A stretch of DNA of 26,696 nucleotides from Flavobacteriales bacterium (GTDB lineage: Bacteria > Bacteroidota > Bacteroidia > Flavobacteriales > Flavobacteriaceae). The stretch is from the NCBI GenBank assembly GCA_027031025.1, contig JALVEJ010000185.1, positions 1-26,696 on the forward strand, in the 5' to 3' direction. Of the stretch, positions 1 to 8,809 are shown piece by piece. Each line of letters starts with the position of its first letter. Within the stretch, counting starts at the first letter, position 1. Below the pieces are notes generated by a model. The model was not told the origin of the DNA, searched no databases, and saw nothing but the letters and a program-made list of their open reading frames with translations. The position numbers and the translations under genes are program-made.

Positions 1-1165
1 TGGTGTAAACTGGATTCAAGCCGTTCAATATTGTAACTGGCGAACCGACAGAGTCAATGAAACTTTACTCTACAAATCCGGTAAACTCAGCAGAGAAGCT
101 TTGGAACACCCCAATGCAGACGAATTATTTAGTACCGAAACTTATTTAACTTCACCGGAGTTAGCCTTTGGTGGCAATACCGACTTGTATAATCCCAGAA
201 AAAAGAAAAGAAAAAATGACACGTTATTGAATGTCGTTAACAGAAGTTCCGGAATTATTTTACCGGCTTACCGGTTGCCTACCGAAGTAGAATGGGAATA
301 TGCAGCCAAAGCCGATATTGGATTGCGCGAATATAATACTTTAAAAGGTCGAAAAATCTATCCTTGGAAAGGAAGCACAACAAGAAACTTGAAAAAAGGT
401 AAAAATAGAGGTAAAGAATTGGCAAACTTTAAAATTGATGATGGTAATTATGACGGGTTAGCCGGATGGTCTGACGATGCAGCAGATATCACATCACCGG
501 TTAAAACTTATCCGCCTAACGACTTTGGTTTGTATGATATGGCAGGCAATGTTAATGAATGGGTGGCCGATGTTTACCGTCAAATTATAGATGATGAAGC
601 CAATGATTTCAACTATTACAGAGGAAATATTTATACCAAACAAGCTTTTGATGAAAATGGCGAGTTAATTATTATCACCACTGATTCTATTCCTATGGAT
701 ACTTTACCTAACGGAAAAATAATCGTTAGCCAATTACCCGGTTCTCCCGGCAAGAAAAAAGTTGATGATAATGAATTGTATTTGAGACAAAATTTTGATA
801 GAGCTGACAATAGAGATTATCGAGATGGTGATATTGAATCTTCTAGAAATTATTTAAAAGAGAAAGAAGATGTTGATGCAGATCCTTCTTTAAGAATGTA
901 TAATGCGCCGGTTCATGAAGTCTATGCCGACTCAACGGCTATGGTTAAAAACTACGATAAATCCAACAACCGTTCAACCTTAATTGATAACCAAGTCCGT
1001 GTAATAAAAGGTGGTTCTTGGAGAGACCGTGCTTATTGGTTAGATCCTGCGCAACGTCGTTTTTATCCGCAGTATTTATCTAGAAATGATATTGGTTTCC
1101 GTTGTGCCATGTCGCGCGTAGGAACCAAGTCTATTAACAAAGCTTATAGAAGACCGGTTAATTAA
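1..1165 (+). CDS. gldJ: GldJ, gliding motility / type IX secretion lipoprotein (5' partial)
   Basis: The reading frame is open from base 2, so the signal peptide, lipobox and N-terminal half lie outside the window; about 387 codons remain. The fragment has the formylglycine-generating-enzyme (FGE/SUMF1) fold signatures: WIQAVQYCNWR at the start, RLPTEVEWEYAAK, YDMAGNVNEW, IKGGSWRDRAYW and a terminal IGFRCAM. The catalytic cysteine pair of true FGE enzymes, which follows GGS, is absent, so this is a structural relative. Between GNVNEW and GGSW there are about 155 residues, against about 37 in GldK (5039-6412); this long insertion with NRDYRDGD matches GldJ as I remember it. In Flavobacterium johnsoniae, GldJ is an outer-membrane lipoprotein needed for gliding, and its extreme C-terminus is needed to stabilise GldK. 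The family call is firm; GldJ rather than another SUMF1-like lipoprotein rests on the insertion and context. Confidence 0.88.
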   Translation, partial: GVNWIQAVQYCNWRTDRVNETLLYKSGKLSREALEHPNADELFSTETYLTSPELAFGGNTDLYNPRKKKRKNDTLLNVVNRSSGIILPAYRLPTEVEWEYAAKADIGLREYNTLKGRKIYPWKGSTTRNLKKGKNRGKELANFKIDDGNYDGLAGWSDDAADITSPVKTYPPNDFGLYDMAGNVNEWVADVYRQIIDDEANDFNYYRGNIYTKQAFDENGELIIITTDSIPMDTLPNGKIIVSQLPGSPGKKKVDDNELYLRQNFDRADNRDYRDGDIESSRNYLKEKEDVDADPSLRMYNAPVHEVYADSTAMVKNYDKSNNRSTLIDNQVRVIKGGSWRDRAYWLDPAQRRFYPQYLSRNDIGFRCAMSRVGTKSINKAYRRPVN

Positions 1166-1184
1166 TTTGTCTTAAAATATTTAA

Positions 1185-1219
1185 AAAAGTCGGAGCTTTG
1201 CTCCGGCTTTTATTTTTTT
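1185..1219 (+). terminator. Intrinsic terminator after gldJ
   Basis: A stem of CGGAGC (1191-1196) with GCTCCG (1200-1205) around a TTT loop extends outwards through a G-U pair, a G-C pair and A-T pairs to about 12 bp. A T-rich run follows to about 1219. It lies 20 bases after the gldJ stop and separates gldJ from topA. Confidence 0.88.
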
Positions 1220-1243
1220 AATCAACATTATTTGTTTTTGTCT

Positions 1244-1251
1244 TACCTTTG
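1244..1251 (+). promoter_or_regulatory. Bacteroidota-type -7 box upstream of topA
   Basis: TACCTTTG fits the TAnnTTTG consensus exactly and ends 15 bases before the topA start codon. I find no convincing TTTG at the expected upstream spacing: the nearest one, at 1231, is too close. This is therefore half a promoter by sequence. Confidence 0.5.
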
Positions 1252-1266
1252 CAAAAAAATTAATTT

Positions 1267-3702
1267 ATGAGTAAAAAGTTAGTTATCGTCGAGTCACCAG
1301 CGAAAGCCAAAACAATTAAAAAGTTTTTGGGTAAGGAATATGAAGTAGCGTCAAGTTACGGCCATATTGCTGATTTACCTTCAAAAGAAATAGGAATAGA
1401 TTTAGAAACTTTTACCCCAAAATATATCGTTTCTAAGGATAAAAAAGAAGTGATTAAAAAGTTAAAAAAACTATCCAAAGATGCCGATGAAATCTTATTG
1501 GCAAGTGATGAGGACCGTGAGGGAGAAGCTATTGCTTGGCATTTAAAAAATCAGTTGAAACTGAAAGATGATAATACTAACAGAATTGTTTTTCATGAAA
1601 TAACGGAATCAGCCATTAAAAATGCGATTCAAAATCCACGAGATATCAATTATAATTTAGTTGATGCACAACAAGCCCGTCGTTTGTTAGACCGGTTGGT
1701 TGGTTATGAATTGTCGCCGGTTTTGTGGCGTAAAGTCAAACGAGGTTTATCTGCCGGACGGGTACAATCTGTTGCTGTAAGACTTATCGTAGACAGAGAA
1801 AATGAAATACGGTCACACAAGCCAAAAAGTTCGTATAAAATTATCGGAAATTTTTCTAATCACGAACAACACAGTTTTAATGCCGGATTGGACAAAGAAT
1901 TTAAGCAAGAAGCAGCAGTTGAAAATTTTTTAAAAGAACTTAATGGTGCAACTTTTACAGTGGCTGATGTTGCCACCAAAGCGGCTAAGAAAACTCCGGC
2001 ACCACCATTTACCACATCAACTTTGCAACAAGATGCTGCCAGAAAATTGGGTTTTAGTGTTTCCAAAACCATGATGCTGGCACAAAAGCTCTACGAAAAC
2101 GGATTTATAACCTATATGCGTACCGATAGCGTTAATTTATCCAAAGATGCTAAAAATCAGGCAGTTGAAGTGATTACGGAAACTTTTGGCAAGCAATATA
2201 GTAAACCACGTAATTATAAAACCAAATCAAAAGGCGCACAAGAAGCACACGAAGCCATTCGACCGACGGTCATATCGCGCCAATCATTGAATATAGATTT
2301 TGATTCAAACCGCCTATATGATTTAATATGGAAAAGAACCGTGGCATCACAAATGGCTGATGCAAAAATTGATAGAACAACTGTCAAAATTGAAAATAAT
2401 AAAAACAGCCATTTATTTACGGCTAAAGGTGAAGTTATTGTTTTTGATGGTTTCTTAAAATTGTATCAAGAGTCCAAAGAAGGGCAAGAGGAGCAGGAAT
2501 ACAAAGGACAATTGCCAAAATTGCAAAAAGGCGAGATATTAAAAGAAAATTATATTGAAGCCATACAAAAATTTTCACGCCCGCCCGCCCGCTACAACGA
2601 AGCCGCATTAGTCAAAAAAATGGAAGAACTCGGTATAGGACGGCCTTCTACTTATGCACCTACCATTTCGACCATTCAAAAACGCGGCTACGTTGAGAAA
2701 AAAAATATTGAGCCGAAAGAACGCAAATTAACCAAATGGGTGTTAGAAAATGGCGTTATATCTAAAAAAACTTTGGTTGAAAAATACGGCAATGAAAAAA
2801 ACAAACTCGTTCCGACAGACATCGGTATTGTAGTAAATGACTTCTTAACCCAAAATTTTGACCGGATTTTAGATTATAATTTTACAGCAAAAATAGAAGA
2901 AGAGCTTGATAAAATTGCCGAAGGTGAAAAACCTTGGAAAGATACTTTAAAAGAATTTTACAAAGAGTTTCATCCTATAGTTGAAGATGTAGCCAAAAAT
3001 GCCGTTCGTGCCAGAGGCGAACGTTTGTTGGGGGTTGACCCTAAAACCGGTAAAAATGTTTATGTTAAAATAGGACAATACGGACCTCTGGTTCAAATAG
3101 GAGAGTCTAATGAAGAAGAAAAACCTTTGTTTGCCGGTGCACCGCAAGGTGTGAGCCTTAATGAAATAACTTTGGAGCAAGCGCTCAGTATGTTTAGCTT
3201 TCCTAAAAATATCGGGCAGTATGACGGTAAAGATGTGGTCATTGCCACCGGAAGATACGGCCCATACATTATATATAATAACAAATTCATTTCCATCCCC
3301 AAAAATATCGACCCTTTAAGTATTGCATTAGAACAAGCTGTTGATTTAATACAAAAGAAACTAAAAGCCGACGAACCCATTGCTACTTATGATGGCAAAC
3401 CGGTGTTTAAAGGTAAAGGGCGTTTTGGTCCGTTTATCAAATGGAATGATTTATTTATCAATGTACCTAAAAAATACGATTTTGACCATTTATCCGAACA
3501 AGATATTGTCGAGTTGATTGAAAACAAACTTAAAAAAGAGAAAGAAAAAATGATAAAAGTTTGGGAAGACGAAGGTATTTCATTACAAAAAGGCAAATGG
3601 GGCCGATTGGTTGTGGTCAAAGGTAAAAAGAAAGTCATGTTACCCAAAGGCACCGATCCGGAAAGTATTACTTTGGAAGTGGCAAAAATGAATCTAAAAT
3701 AA
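1267..3702 (+). CDS. topA: DNA topoisomerase I (type IA), zinc-finger-free form
   Basis: Relaxes negatively supercoiled DNA by transient single-strand cleavage. The protein is 811 residues. An N-terminal Toprim domain opens with KKLVIVESPAKAKTI and carries the acidic metal site SDEDREGEA (Asp81, Asp83 and Glu85 region). SAGRVQSVAVR follows, and the nucleophilic tyrosine is Tyr283 in GFITYMRTDS. HEAIRPT and GIGRPSTYAPTI are further family signatures. The C-terminus has four glycine/aromatic repeats (VKIGQYGPLVQIG, IATGRYGPYIIY, GKGRFGPFIKW, KGKWGRLVV) in place of zinc ribbons. I find no cysteine in the protein, so no zinc finger is possible. The next gene starts one base after the stop, which suggests co-transcription and translational coupling. 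Confidence 0.97.
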   Translation: MSKKLVIVESPAKAKTIKKFLGKEYEVASSYGHIADLPSKEIGIDLETFTPKYIVSKDKKEVIKKLKKLSKDADEILLASDEDREGEAIAWHLKNQLKLKDDNTNRIVFHEITESAIKNAIQNPRDINYNLVDAQQARRLLDRLVGYELSPVLWRKVKRGLSAGRVQSVAVRLIVDRENEIRSHKPKSSYKIIGNFSNHEQHSFNAGLDKEFKQEAAVENFLKELNGATFTVADVATKAAKKTPAPPFTTSTLQQDAARKLGFSVSKTMMLAQKLYENGFITYMRTDSVNLSKDAKNQAVEVITETFGKQYSKPRNYKTKSKGAQEAHEAIRPTVISRQSLNIDFDSNRLYDLIWKRTVASQMADAKIDRTTVKIENNKNSHLFTAKGEVIVFDGFLKLYQESKEGQEEQEYKGQLPKLQKGEILKENYIEAIQKFSRPPARYNEAALVKKMEELGIGRPSTYAPTISTIQKRGYVEKKNIEPKERKLTKWVLENGVISKKTLVEKYGNEKNKLVPTDIGIVVNDFLTQNFDRILDYNFTAKIEEELDKIAEGEKPWKDTLKEFYKEFHPIVEDVAKNAVRARGERLLGVDPKTGKNVYVKIGQYGPLVQIGESNEEEKPLFAGAPQGVSLNEITLEQALSMFSFPKNIGQYDGKDVVIATGRYGPYIIYNNKFISIPKNIDPLSIALEQAVDLIQKKLKADEPIATYDGKPVFKGKGRFGPFIKWNDLFINVPKKYDFDHLSEQDIVELIENKLKKEKEKMIKVWEDEGISLQKGKWGRLVVVKGKKKVMLPKGTDPESITLEVAKMNLK

Positions 3703-3703
3703 T

Positions 3704-4846
3704 ATGTTACGGGATTTTTTAAGCCCATTATCTGATCATTTTGATTTTAAAACCGGTAGAGAATATGGTCATATCGGGGGGATGATACAGCCTCATACGG
3801 TTGATTATTTCCCGGATGTTGAAAACACCGATTTGGTAATTATCGGTGTAAATGAAGAACGCCATGTTATTGATAATGAAGGAACCGCATTAGCGCCGGA
3901 TGCCATCAGACAAGCTTTTTACAGACTTTTTCCCGGAGAATGGGATATCCAAATGTCCGATTTGGGAAATTTGCGTCTCGGTAATACACCGGAAGAGACT
4001 TATGATAATTTACAGTCGGTTGTCAGCGCTTTGCCAAAAGATATTGCTATAATTATCTTAGGCGGTAGTCAAGATATAACACTAGGATTAACAAAATTTT
4101 ATGACCAAAACAATAAAACCTATAATCTTGGCGTTATAGATGCGTTTATTGATAGTTCTTTGACAGATTCGGAAATAGACAATGCAAATTATTTGACCGG
4201 AATTATTGGCAATAACGAAAGTTTTTTGCAAAATCTTAGTGTTTTCGGTGTCCAAAGTTTCTTTAATCATCCTTCAAAATTTAAAATTTTTGATCAATTA
4301 TTTATCGATTATTTTAAGTTGGGAGAGTTAAAACAACAGATCAATGAAGCCGAACCGGAATTAAGGGAAGCACATATCGTCAGTTTAGATGTCAGAAGTG
4401 TCAAATTTGCTGATATGCCGGCGCAAAAGACAGGTATGCCCAATGGTTTTGACGGCATTGAAATATGCCAATTAGCTCGTTTATCGGGCATTGCGCCCGT
4501 AAACAAATTTTTTGGTATTTTTGAATACAATCCGCTATTAGACAAGCGATTAACAGGAACCAACTTGATAGCGCAGATGTTATGGTATTATGTCGAAGGA
4601 AAAAATAAAAGTCAACCGGATTATCCTTTAATACCTAAGCAGGAATTGTTAAAATTCTATGTTGAAAATGATTTGCTTAATCTTATTTTTTACAAAAACC
4701 CTAAAACCAATAGATGGTGGGTTGAGATGAATCAATTTTTAGCAGATAACAGATTAATATCTTGTTCTGAACAGGACTATCAACAAGCTCTAAACGGGAA
4801 AATTTCCCAAAGATTATACAGAATTGTAAACAAAGTGACTGTTTAA
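3704..4846 (+). CDS. Arginase/formimidoylglutamase-fold protein, probable pseudoenzyme
   Basis: A 380-residue ureohydrolase-superfamily protein, of the type usually annotated formimidoylglutamase or arginase in Bacteroidota. It starts one base after topA. The three metal-binding motifs can be located but are eroded. The usual GGDHS is GGSQD (residues 120-124), so His becomes Gln123. The usual DAHxD is DAFID (146-150), so His becomes Phe148. The usual DxD is DVR (229-231), so the second Asp becomes Arg231. Three of six Mn ligands are thus replaced and hydrolase activity is unlikely. No signal peptide is seen, so it should be cytoplasmic. It stands directly upstream of the gldKLMN promoter and no histidine-degradation genes are near. 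Fold assignment is good; function is unknown and should not be read as a working HutG. Confidence 0.78.
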   Translation: MLRDFLSPLSDHFDFKTGREYGHIGGMIQPHTVDYFPDVENTDLVIIGVNEERHVIDNEGTALAPDAIRQAFYRLFPGEWDIQMSDLGNLRLGNTPEETYDNLQSVVSALPKDIAIIILGGSQDITLGLTKFYDQNNKTYNLGVIDAFIDSSLTDSEIDNANYLTGIIGNNESFLQNLSVFGVQSFFNHPSKFKIFDQLFIDYFKLGELKQQINEAEPELREAHIVSLDVRSVKFADMPAQKTGMPNGFDGIEICQLARLSGIAPVNKFFGIFEYNPLLDKRLTGTNLIAQMLWYYVEGKNKSQPDYPLIPKQELLKFYVENDLLNLIFYKNPKTNRWWVEMNQFLADNRLISCSEQDYQQALNGKISQRLYRIVNKVTV

Positions 4847-4957
4847 ACATATAAAAATCACAAGAATCAGACCGGATTAATAAAAAAATAATTATATTTG
4901 AATGATAATGTTTAATTATTGTTGAAATATTCGATTTATAAATATTAATTAAAAATT

Positions 4958-4990
4958 TTTGTTTTTGAATATATTTTATTTTTATATTTG
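4958..4990 (+). promoter_or_regulatory. Promoter of the gldKLMN operon
   Basis: TTTG at 4958-4961, 21 bases, then TATATTTG at 4983-4990 matches the Bacteroidota TTTG / TAnnTTTG promoter. Transcription would start near 4996, leaving a leader of about 43 bases before the gldK ATG at 5039. An earlier in-frame start codon at 4988 overlaps the -7 box and cannot be used from this promoter. A second TATATTTG at 4893-4900 has no TTTG partner. Confidence 0.72.
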
Positions 4991-5038
4991 TGCGCTGAAA
5001 TTATATATTGTAATAACACAATTAAATTTAACATATTT

Positions 5039-6412
5039 ATGAAAAAACTTATAGCTTTTTCCGCTATCATTGCTACATTATTAACAGGATGTGGAAATAA
5101 CTACCAGAGAGGAGAGATTGTCGGCGTTAAAGGGCATTCTTGGCATCCCTATCAACCTTACGGTATGAGTTTGATACCCGGAGGTGCTTTTGTTATGGGT
5201 AAGCAAAATGAAGATAAAGCTTATGCTTTAAATGCGCCTACCAGAACCGTTACCGTTCGCGCCTTCTATATGGATGAAACGGAAATTACAAATGCCGAAT
5301 ATCGTGAATTTGTAAATTATGTTCGGGATTCCATCATCCGGTATCGATTAGCGGTTTTAGCAGAAGAAATGGAAGCAACACCTAAAAAAGGTATAGGTAA
5401 ATATATGTTCAAATCTTTAGATACGGTAAAAAATGCCTATAACAAATATATGATGAATACTTATGGCAGTTTGAGTAATCCTGATGATGAAAATGCCGGT
5501 AAAGTTTTGAATTGGAAAGTGCCTTTGATCTTTAATGTTAATAAATTTCCGGATGAATACTATGCCGAAGTCATGGACTCTATGTATTTGCCTATTGAAG
5601 AAACCGGTGATGCCGAACGCATGTTCGATGTTAATAAATTCGTCTATAAATTGCGTCGTTATGATACGGGTGAAGCTGCCCGTAAAGGCGAAAAACGTTC
5701 GCAACACATTAAAGATACGGTTATTAAAGTTTATCCAGACACAACAGTATGGGTTAAAGATTTTATGTATGCCTATAACGAGCCAATGCATGACGACTAT
5801 TTTTGGCATGACGCTTACAGCGATTATCCAGTAGTTGGTGTAAATTGGTATCAAGCAACTGCTTTTGCCGATTATAGAACCAAAAAAATGACTTGGTTTT
5901 TAAGAAGTAAAAAACGCGCGCCTTTACATCATTTCCGTTTGCCTACCGAAGCTGAATGGGAGTATGCAGCACGCGGTGGCATGGAAGGCAATGATTATCC
6001 TTGGGGTGGCCCTTATACCATGAACGAGCAAGGTTGTTTCTTGGCAAATTTTAAACCTTTAAGAGGAGACTACGGGTCAGACCAAGCAGTGTTTACAGCT
6101 CGTGCCAAATCTTATAATCCGAATGGCTATAACCTGTATAATATGGCAGGTAATGTAGCAGAATGGACCAATTCGTCTTATTATCCGGATTCTTATTATT
6201 TTGGTGCTTCTTTTAATCCGACAACCGATGCTTATGACAATAAGCGTAAAATTATAAGAGGCGGCTCTTGGAAAGATGTTAAATATTTTATCCAAGTGCA
6301 TTCCAGAGCATACGAATATGCTGATACTGCCCGCAGTTATATCGGCTTTAGATGTGTGCAAGATTTTATGGGTGTCAATGCTAGAAAATTAGCCCGTAAA
6401 GGTCAACATTAA
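5039..6412 (+). CDS. gldK: GldK, type IX secretion / gliding motility lipoprotein
   Basis: Lipoprotein of the periplasmic GldK-GldN ring under the outer membrane (PorK in Porphyromonas). I chose the ATG at 5039, giving 457 residues, because it starts a good lipoprotein signal peptide: MKK, a hydrophobic core and the lipobox LLTG-C with Cys18; the promoter lies just upstream. The mature part has the FGE/SUMF1 fold: GGAFVMG, MDETEITNAEYREFVNYV, RLPTEAEWEYAARGG, NMAGNVAEW (about 369-376), IRGGSW (about 406-411) and IGFRC. As in GldJ, the FGE catalytic cysteines after GGS are missing, so the fold is structural. First gene of gldK-gldL-gldM-gldN, with gaps of about 50-65 bases. GldJ and GldK are paralogues, both within the first 6.5 kb. 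Confidence 0.96.
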   Translation: MKKLIAFSAIIATLLTGCGNNYQRGEIVGVKGHSWHPYQPYGMSLIPGGAFVMGKQNEDKAYALNAPTRTVTVRAFYMDETEITNAEYREFVNYVRDSIIRYRLAVLAEEMEATPKKGIGKYMFKSLDTVKNAYNKYMMNTYGSLSNPDDENAGKVLNWKVPLIFNVNKFPDEYYAEVMDSMYLPIEETGDAERMFDVNKFVYKLRRYDTGEAARKGEKRSQHIKDTVIKVYPDTTVWVKDFMYAYNEPMHDDYFWHDAYSDYPVVGVNWYQATAFADYRTKKMTWFLRSKKRAPLHHFRLPTEAEWEYAARGGMEGNDYPWGGPYTMNEQGCFLANFKPLRGDYGSDQAVFTARAKSYNPNGYNLYNMAGNVAEWTNSSYYPDSYYFGASFNPTTDAYDNKRKIIRGGSWKDVKYFIQVHSRAYEYADTARSYIGFRCVQDFMGVNARKLARKGQH

Positions 6413-6462
6413 TTAACAAACAAACAATAATCTACTAATTACTAACTTAAAAACTTATTATT

Positions 6463-7116
6463 ATGGCAACAGGAAAATTCATGACAAAAAAACAAGTGTT
6501 TCATATGGTATATAGCATTGGTGCTGCTATAGTTATCTTGGGAGCAATGTTTAAAATCTTACATATGGGCTTTGGACCTTTTACCGGTGACTCATTATTA
6601 ATGGCCGGTTTGATTACGGAAGCACTTGTGTTTTTTATTTCAGCTTTTGAAAGACAAGAAGATGACTTGGATTGGTCTTTGGTTTATCCCGAACTAGCCG
6701 GTGGTGCACCGCGCAAAAGAAAAGATAAAACCGAAGCGGAATTGGAAGCTCGTTTATCAGAAAAATTAGATAAAATGTTGCAAGAAGCACAGTTGGATTC
6801 TAATTTGATGAAAAGCTTGGGTGAAAGCATCAACAAGTTGCACGAAGCGGCAAAAAGTATGGATGTTGTTACCGATGCTGCCGGTTCCACTAGAAAATAT
6901 GCCGAAGAATTAGCCATGGCTTCGCAACAATTGGAAAACTTAAATTCGCTTTATAAAGTGCAATTGGAAAGTGTTAATAAAAATGCAACTGCCAACGAAG
7001 AAACAGCTGCTTATGCTGAGCAATTAAAAGATAATATGGCCAGACTTAAAGACAATTTAGCCAGCTTAAACGATGTTTACGGTGGTATGCTTTCAGCCAT
7101 GAATGTTAAAAAATAG
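6463..7116 (+). CDS. gldL: GldL, inner-membrane motor subunit of type IX secretion
   Basis: With GldM it forms the proton-motive-force motor that drives type IX secretion and gliding. The protein has 217 residues. Two membrane helices lie at about 13-33 (FHMVYSIGAAIVILGAMF) and 43-62 (LLMAGLITEALVFFISAF). Protonatable residues in or near the membrane are Lys31, His34, Glu53 and Glu63; by a constant offset of four they appear to correspond to Lys27, His30, Glu49 and Glu59, reported as important in F. johnsoniae. That numbering is from memory. After about residue 85 the protein is a charged, heptad-like helical cytoplasmic region. It sits 50 bases after gldK and 63 before gldM, as in other Bacteroidota. 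Confidence 0.95.
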   Translation: MATGKFMTKKQVFHMVYSIGAAIVILGAMFKILHMGFGPFTGDSLLMAGLITEALVFFISAFERQEDDLDWSLVYPELAGGAPRKRKDKTEAELEARLSEKLDKMLQEAQLDSNLMKSLGESINKLHEAAKSMDVVTDAAGSTRKYAEELAMASQQLENLNSLYKVQLESVNKNATANEETAAYAEQLKDNMARLKDNLASLNDVYGGMLSAMNVKK

Positions 7117-7179
7117 TAGACTTGTTTTGTTTTACTAATCTTTATTTAATCGATTTATTAACTAAAAAAATATTACATA

Positions 7180-8760
7180 ATGGCAGGAGGTAAATTATCA
7201 GCTAGACAGAAAATGATCAATTTGATGTATTTGGTCTTTATAGCTATGATGGCGCTGCAAATGTCCAAAAAAGTACTTTCGGCTTTTGGAACATCAGCGG
7301 AAGATATTGAGTCACAAGCTAAAATGAAGACCAAATCAAATCAATATTTGCTCAAAAATTTACAGCAAAAAGCAAAAGAACAACCCGGAAAATACGCTCA
7401 AAAAAGTCAATTGGCAAATGAGATTGAGAATAAAACTGCACAATTTGCAGCTTATTTAAATAAAATTAAAGATACTATTCTCAAAATTGAATTTAAAGGT
7501 AAAGTTCCACCAAAAGATAAATTGGATTACGAGTTGCTTTCAGGTACCGCAACAGTAGATAATTTGTTTTTCAAAAAAGGCAAATCTACGCCTTTAGGAA
7601 ATGAATTTAAAAGTAAAATAGAAGCCTATAGAGATTATCTTTTAAATCTTAAAATAGATGGCAAACCTTTGTCAGCCGAAATGAAAAATAACATCATGCA
7701 ACGTTTTAATACGGATGATATTAAACATGGCAAAAAAGGCAAACGCATTGAACCTTGGTTAATGGCAAACTTTGAAGGTTTTCCTACCGTGGCTACATTA
7801 TTTAAGTTGGAAAACTATGTTAATAAATCTAAAGTAACCGAAAATGAGATTTTATCCAATATGTTAAGAGGTCAAATGGCTTCTGACGTATCAGTAACTA
7901 ATTATGAACCGGTTGTTGTTTTGGATAAATCTGCTTACTTCCCGGGTGAAAAAGTAACCGGAAAAGTCGCTTTGGGTCGTGTGGACAGCACTATGAGTTT
8001 TAAAGAAGTTATTTTGAATGGTAAACCCGTTCCCAAAGAACAATTGACAAGTGGTTATGTGCATTTGAATATGCCTGCCGGAAACGTAGGCGAAAAAGAA
8101 GTTAAAGGTGAAATTGTTTTTAATGAAAATAATAAAGATGTTAAGTTACCTTTTATTGTTAAATATGCCGTTATTCCGGTTCCTAACAGTGCCGTTATTT
8201 CTGCTGATAAAATGAATGTCGTATATCGAGGTGTTGACAACCCGATGTCTATCTCAATTCCCGGTGTTCCTGACAACAAGGTTTCCGTTTCGGCTCCTGG
8301 TCTTAGAAAAGTTGGTTCCGGTAAATATGTCATGAACGTAACCAAATATAAAGGTAAAACCGTTCAAATTAAGGTTTCCGGTAAAGTCAATGGTAAAACC
8401 GTTACCGATAGTAAAACATTCAGAGTTAAAAACATTCCGCCACCGGTTGGAACGGTTCGTGGAGAAAGCGGCGTGATTAAAATGCCCAAACGTAATTTAG
8501 GCTTATCAACCATAGGTGCCGAATTACCTGATTTTGATTTTGATGTTAAATTAGGTGTCAGAAGTTTTGACTTTAAAGTCCCCGGACAACCGACATTACG
8601 TGTCAATGGCACCCATTTGGATGCCAAAGCCAAACAATTATTACGTCGGGTAAAACGCGGACAAAACGTTCAAATTTATAACATCAAAGCTTATTTAAAA
8701 GGTAATTCAGGTTATCCGATTAAAAAAGTTTCGCCTGTGATTATTGAAATCATCAATTAA
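7180..8760 (+). CDS. gldM: GldM, periplasm-spanning motor subunit of type IX secretion
   Basis: Partner of GldL; its dimer spans the periplasm to the GldK-GldN ring. The protein has 526 residues, close to the 513 I recall for F. johnsoniae. The start MAGGKLSARQKMINLMYLVF is the highly conserved GldM N-terminus, with one membrane helix at about 14-34 entering the GldL bundle. A helical first domain runs to about residue 225. Three beta-rich domains follow: VVVLDKSAYFPGEKVTGKV begins the second, FIVKYAVIPVPNSAVISADK leads to the third, and FRVKNIPPPVGTV begins the fourth, which contacts GldN. No cleavable signal peptide. Third gene of the operon. Confidence 0.96.
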   Translation: MAGGKLSARQKMINLMYLVFIAMMALQMSKKVLSAFGTSAEDIESQAKMKTKSNQYLLKNLQQKAKEQPGKYAQKSQLANEIENKTAQFAAYLNKIKDTILKIEFKGKVPPKDKLDYELLSGTATVDNLFFKKGKSTPLGNEFKSKIEAYRDYLLNLKIDGKPLSAEMKNNIMQRFNTDDIKHGKKGKRIEPWLMANFEGFPTVATLFKLENYVNKSKVTENEILSNMLRGQMASDVSVTNYEPVVVLDKSAYFPGEKVTGKVALGRVDSTMSFKEVILNGKPVPKEQLTSGYVHLNMPAGNVGEKEVKGEIVFNENNKDVKLPFIVKYAVIPVPNSAVISADKMNVVYRGVDNPMSISIPGVPDNKVSVSAPGLRKVGSGKYVMNVTKYKGKTVQIKVSGKVNGKTVTDSKTFRVKNIPPPVGTVRGESGVIKMPKRNLGLSTIGAELPDFDFDVKLGVRSFDFKVPGQPTLRVNGTHLDAKAKQLLRRVKRGQNVQIYNIKAYLKGNSGYPIKKVSPVIIEIIN

Positions 8761-8809
8761 TATTTGAATAACAAGGGTTAAACCCAAGAAGAATTTTAAA
8801 CAATTTCAA

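Noticed and set aside
3387..3728. Antisense open frames inside the 3' end of topA
   Set aside because: They oppose conserved TopA repeats and have no promoter, motif or coupling.
4827..4845. Hairpin at the end of the arginase-fold gene
   Set aside because: Only a 6-bp AT-rich stem overlapping the stop codon with no T run; not a credible terminator.
4988..5038. An earlier in-frame start for gldK at 4988
   Set aside because: It lies in the -7 promoter box, and the ATG at 5039 starts a perfect lipoprotein signal peptide.
5417..5854. A 145-codon antisense open frame and a 99-codon alternative frame (5535-5834) inside gldK
   Set aside because: Both lie wholly inside a well-supported gene, lack family motifs and look like the by-product of AT-rich codon use.
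1..6412. GldJ and GldK as active formylglycine-generating enzymes
   Set aside because: Both have the SUMF1 fold signatures but no cysteine pair after the GGS motif, so catalytic activity is not expected.
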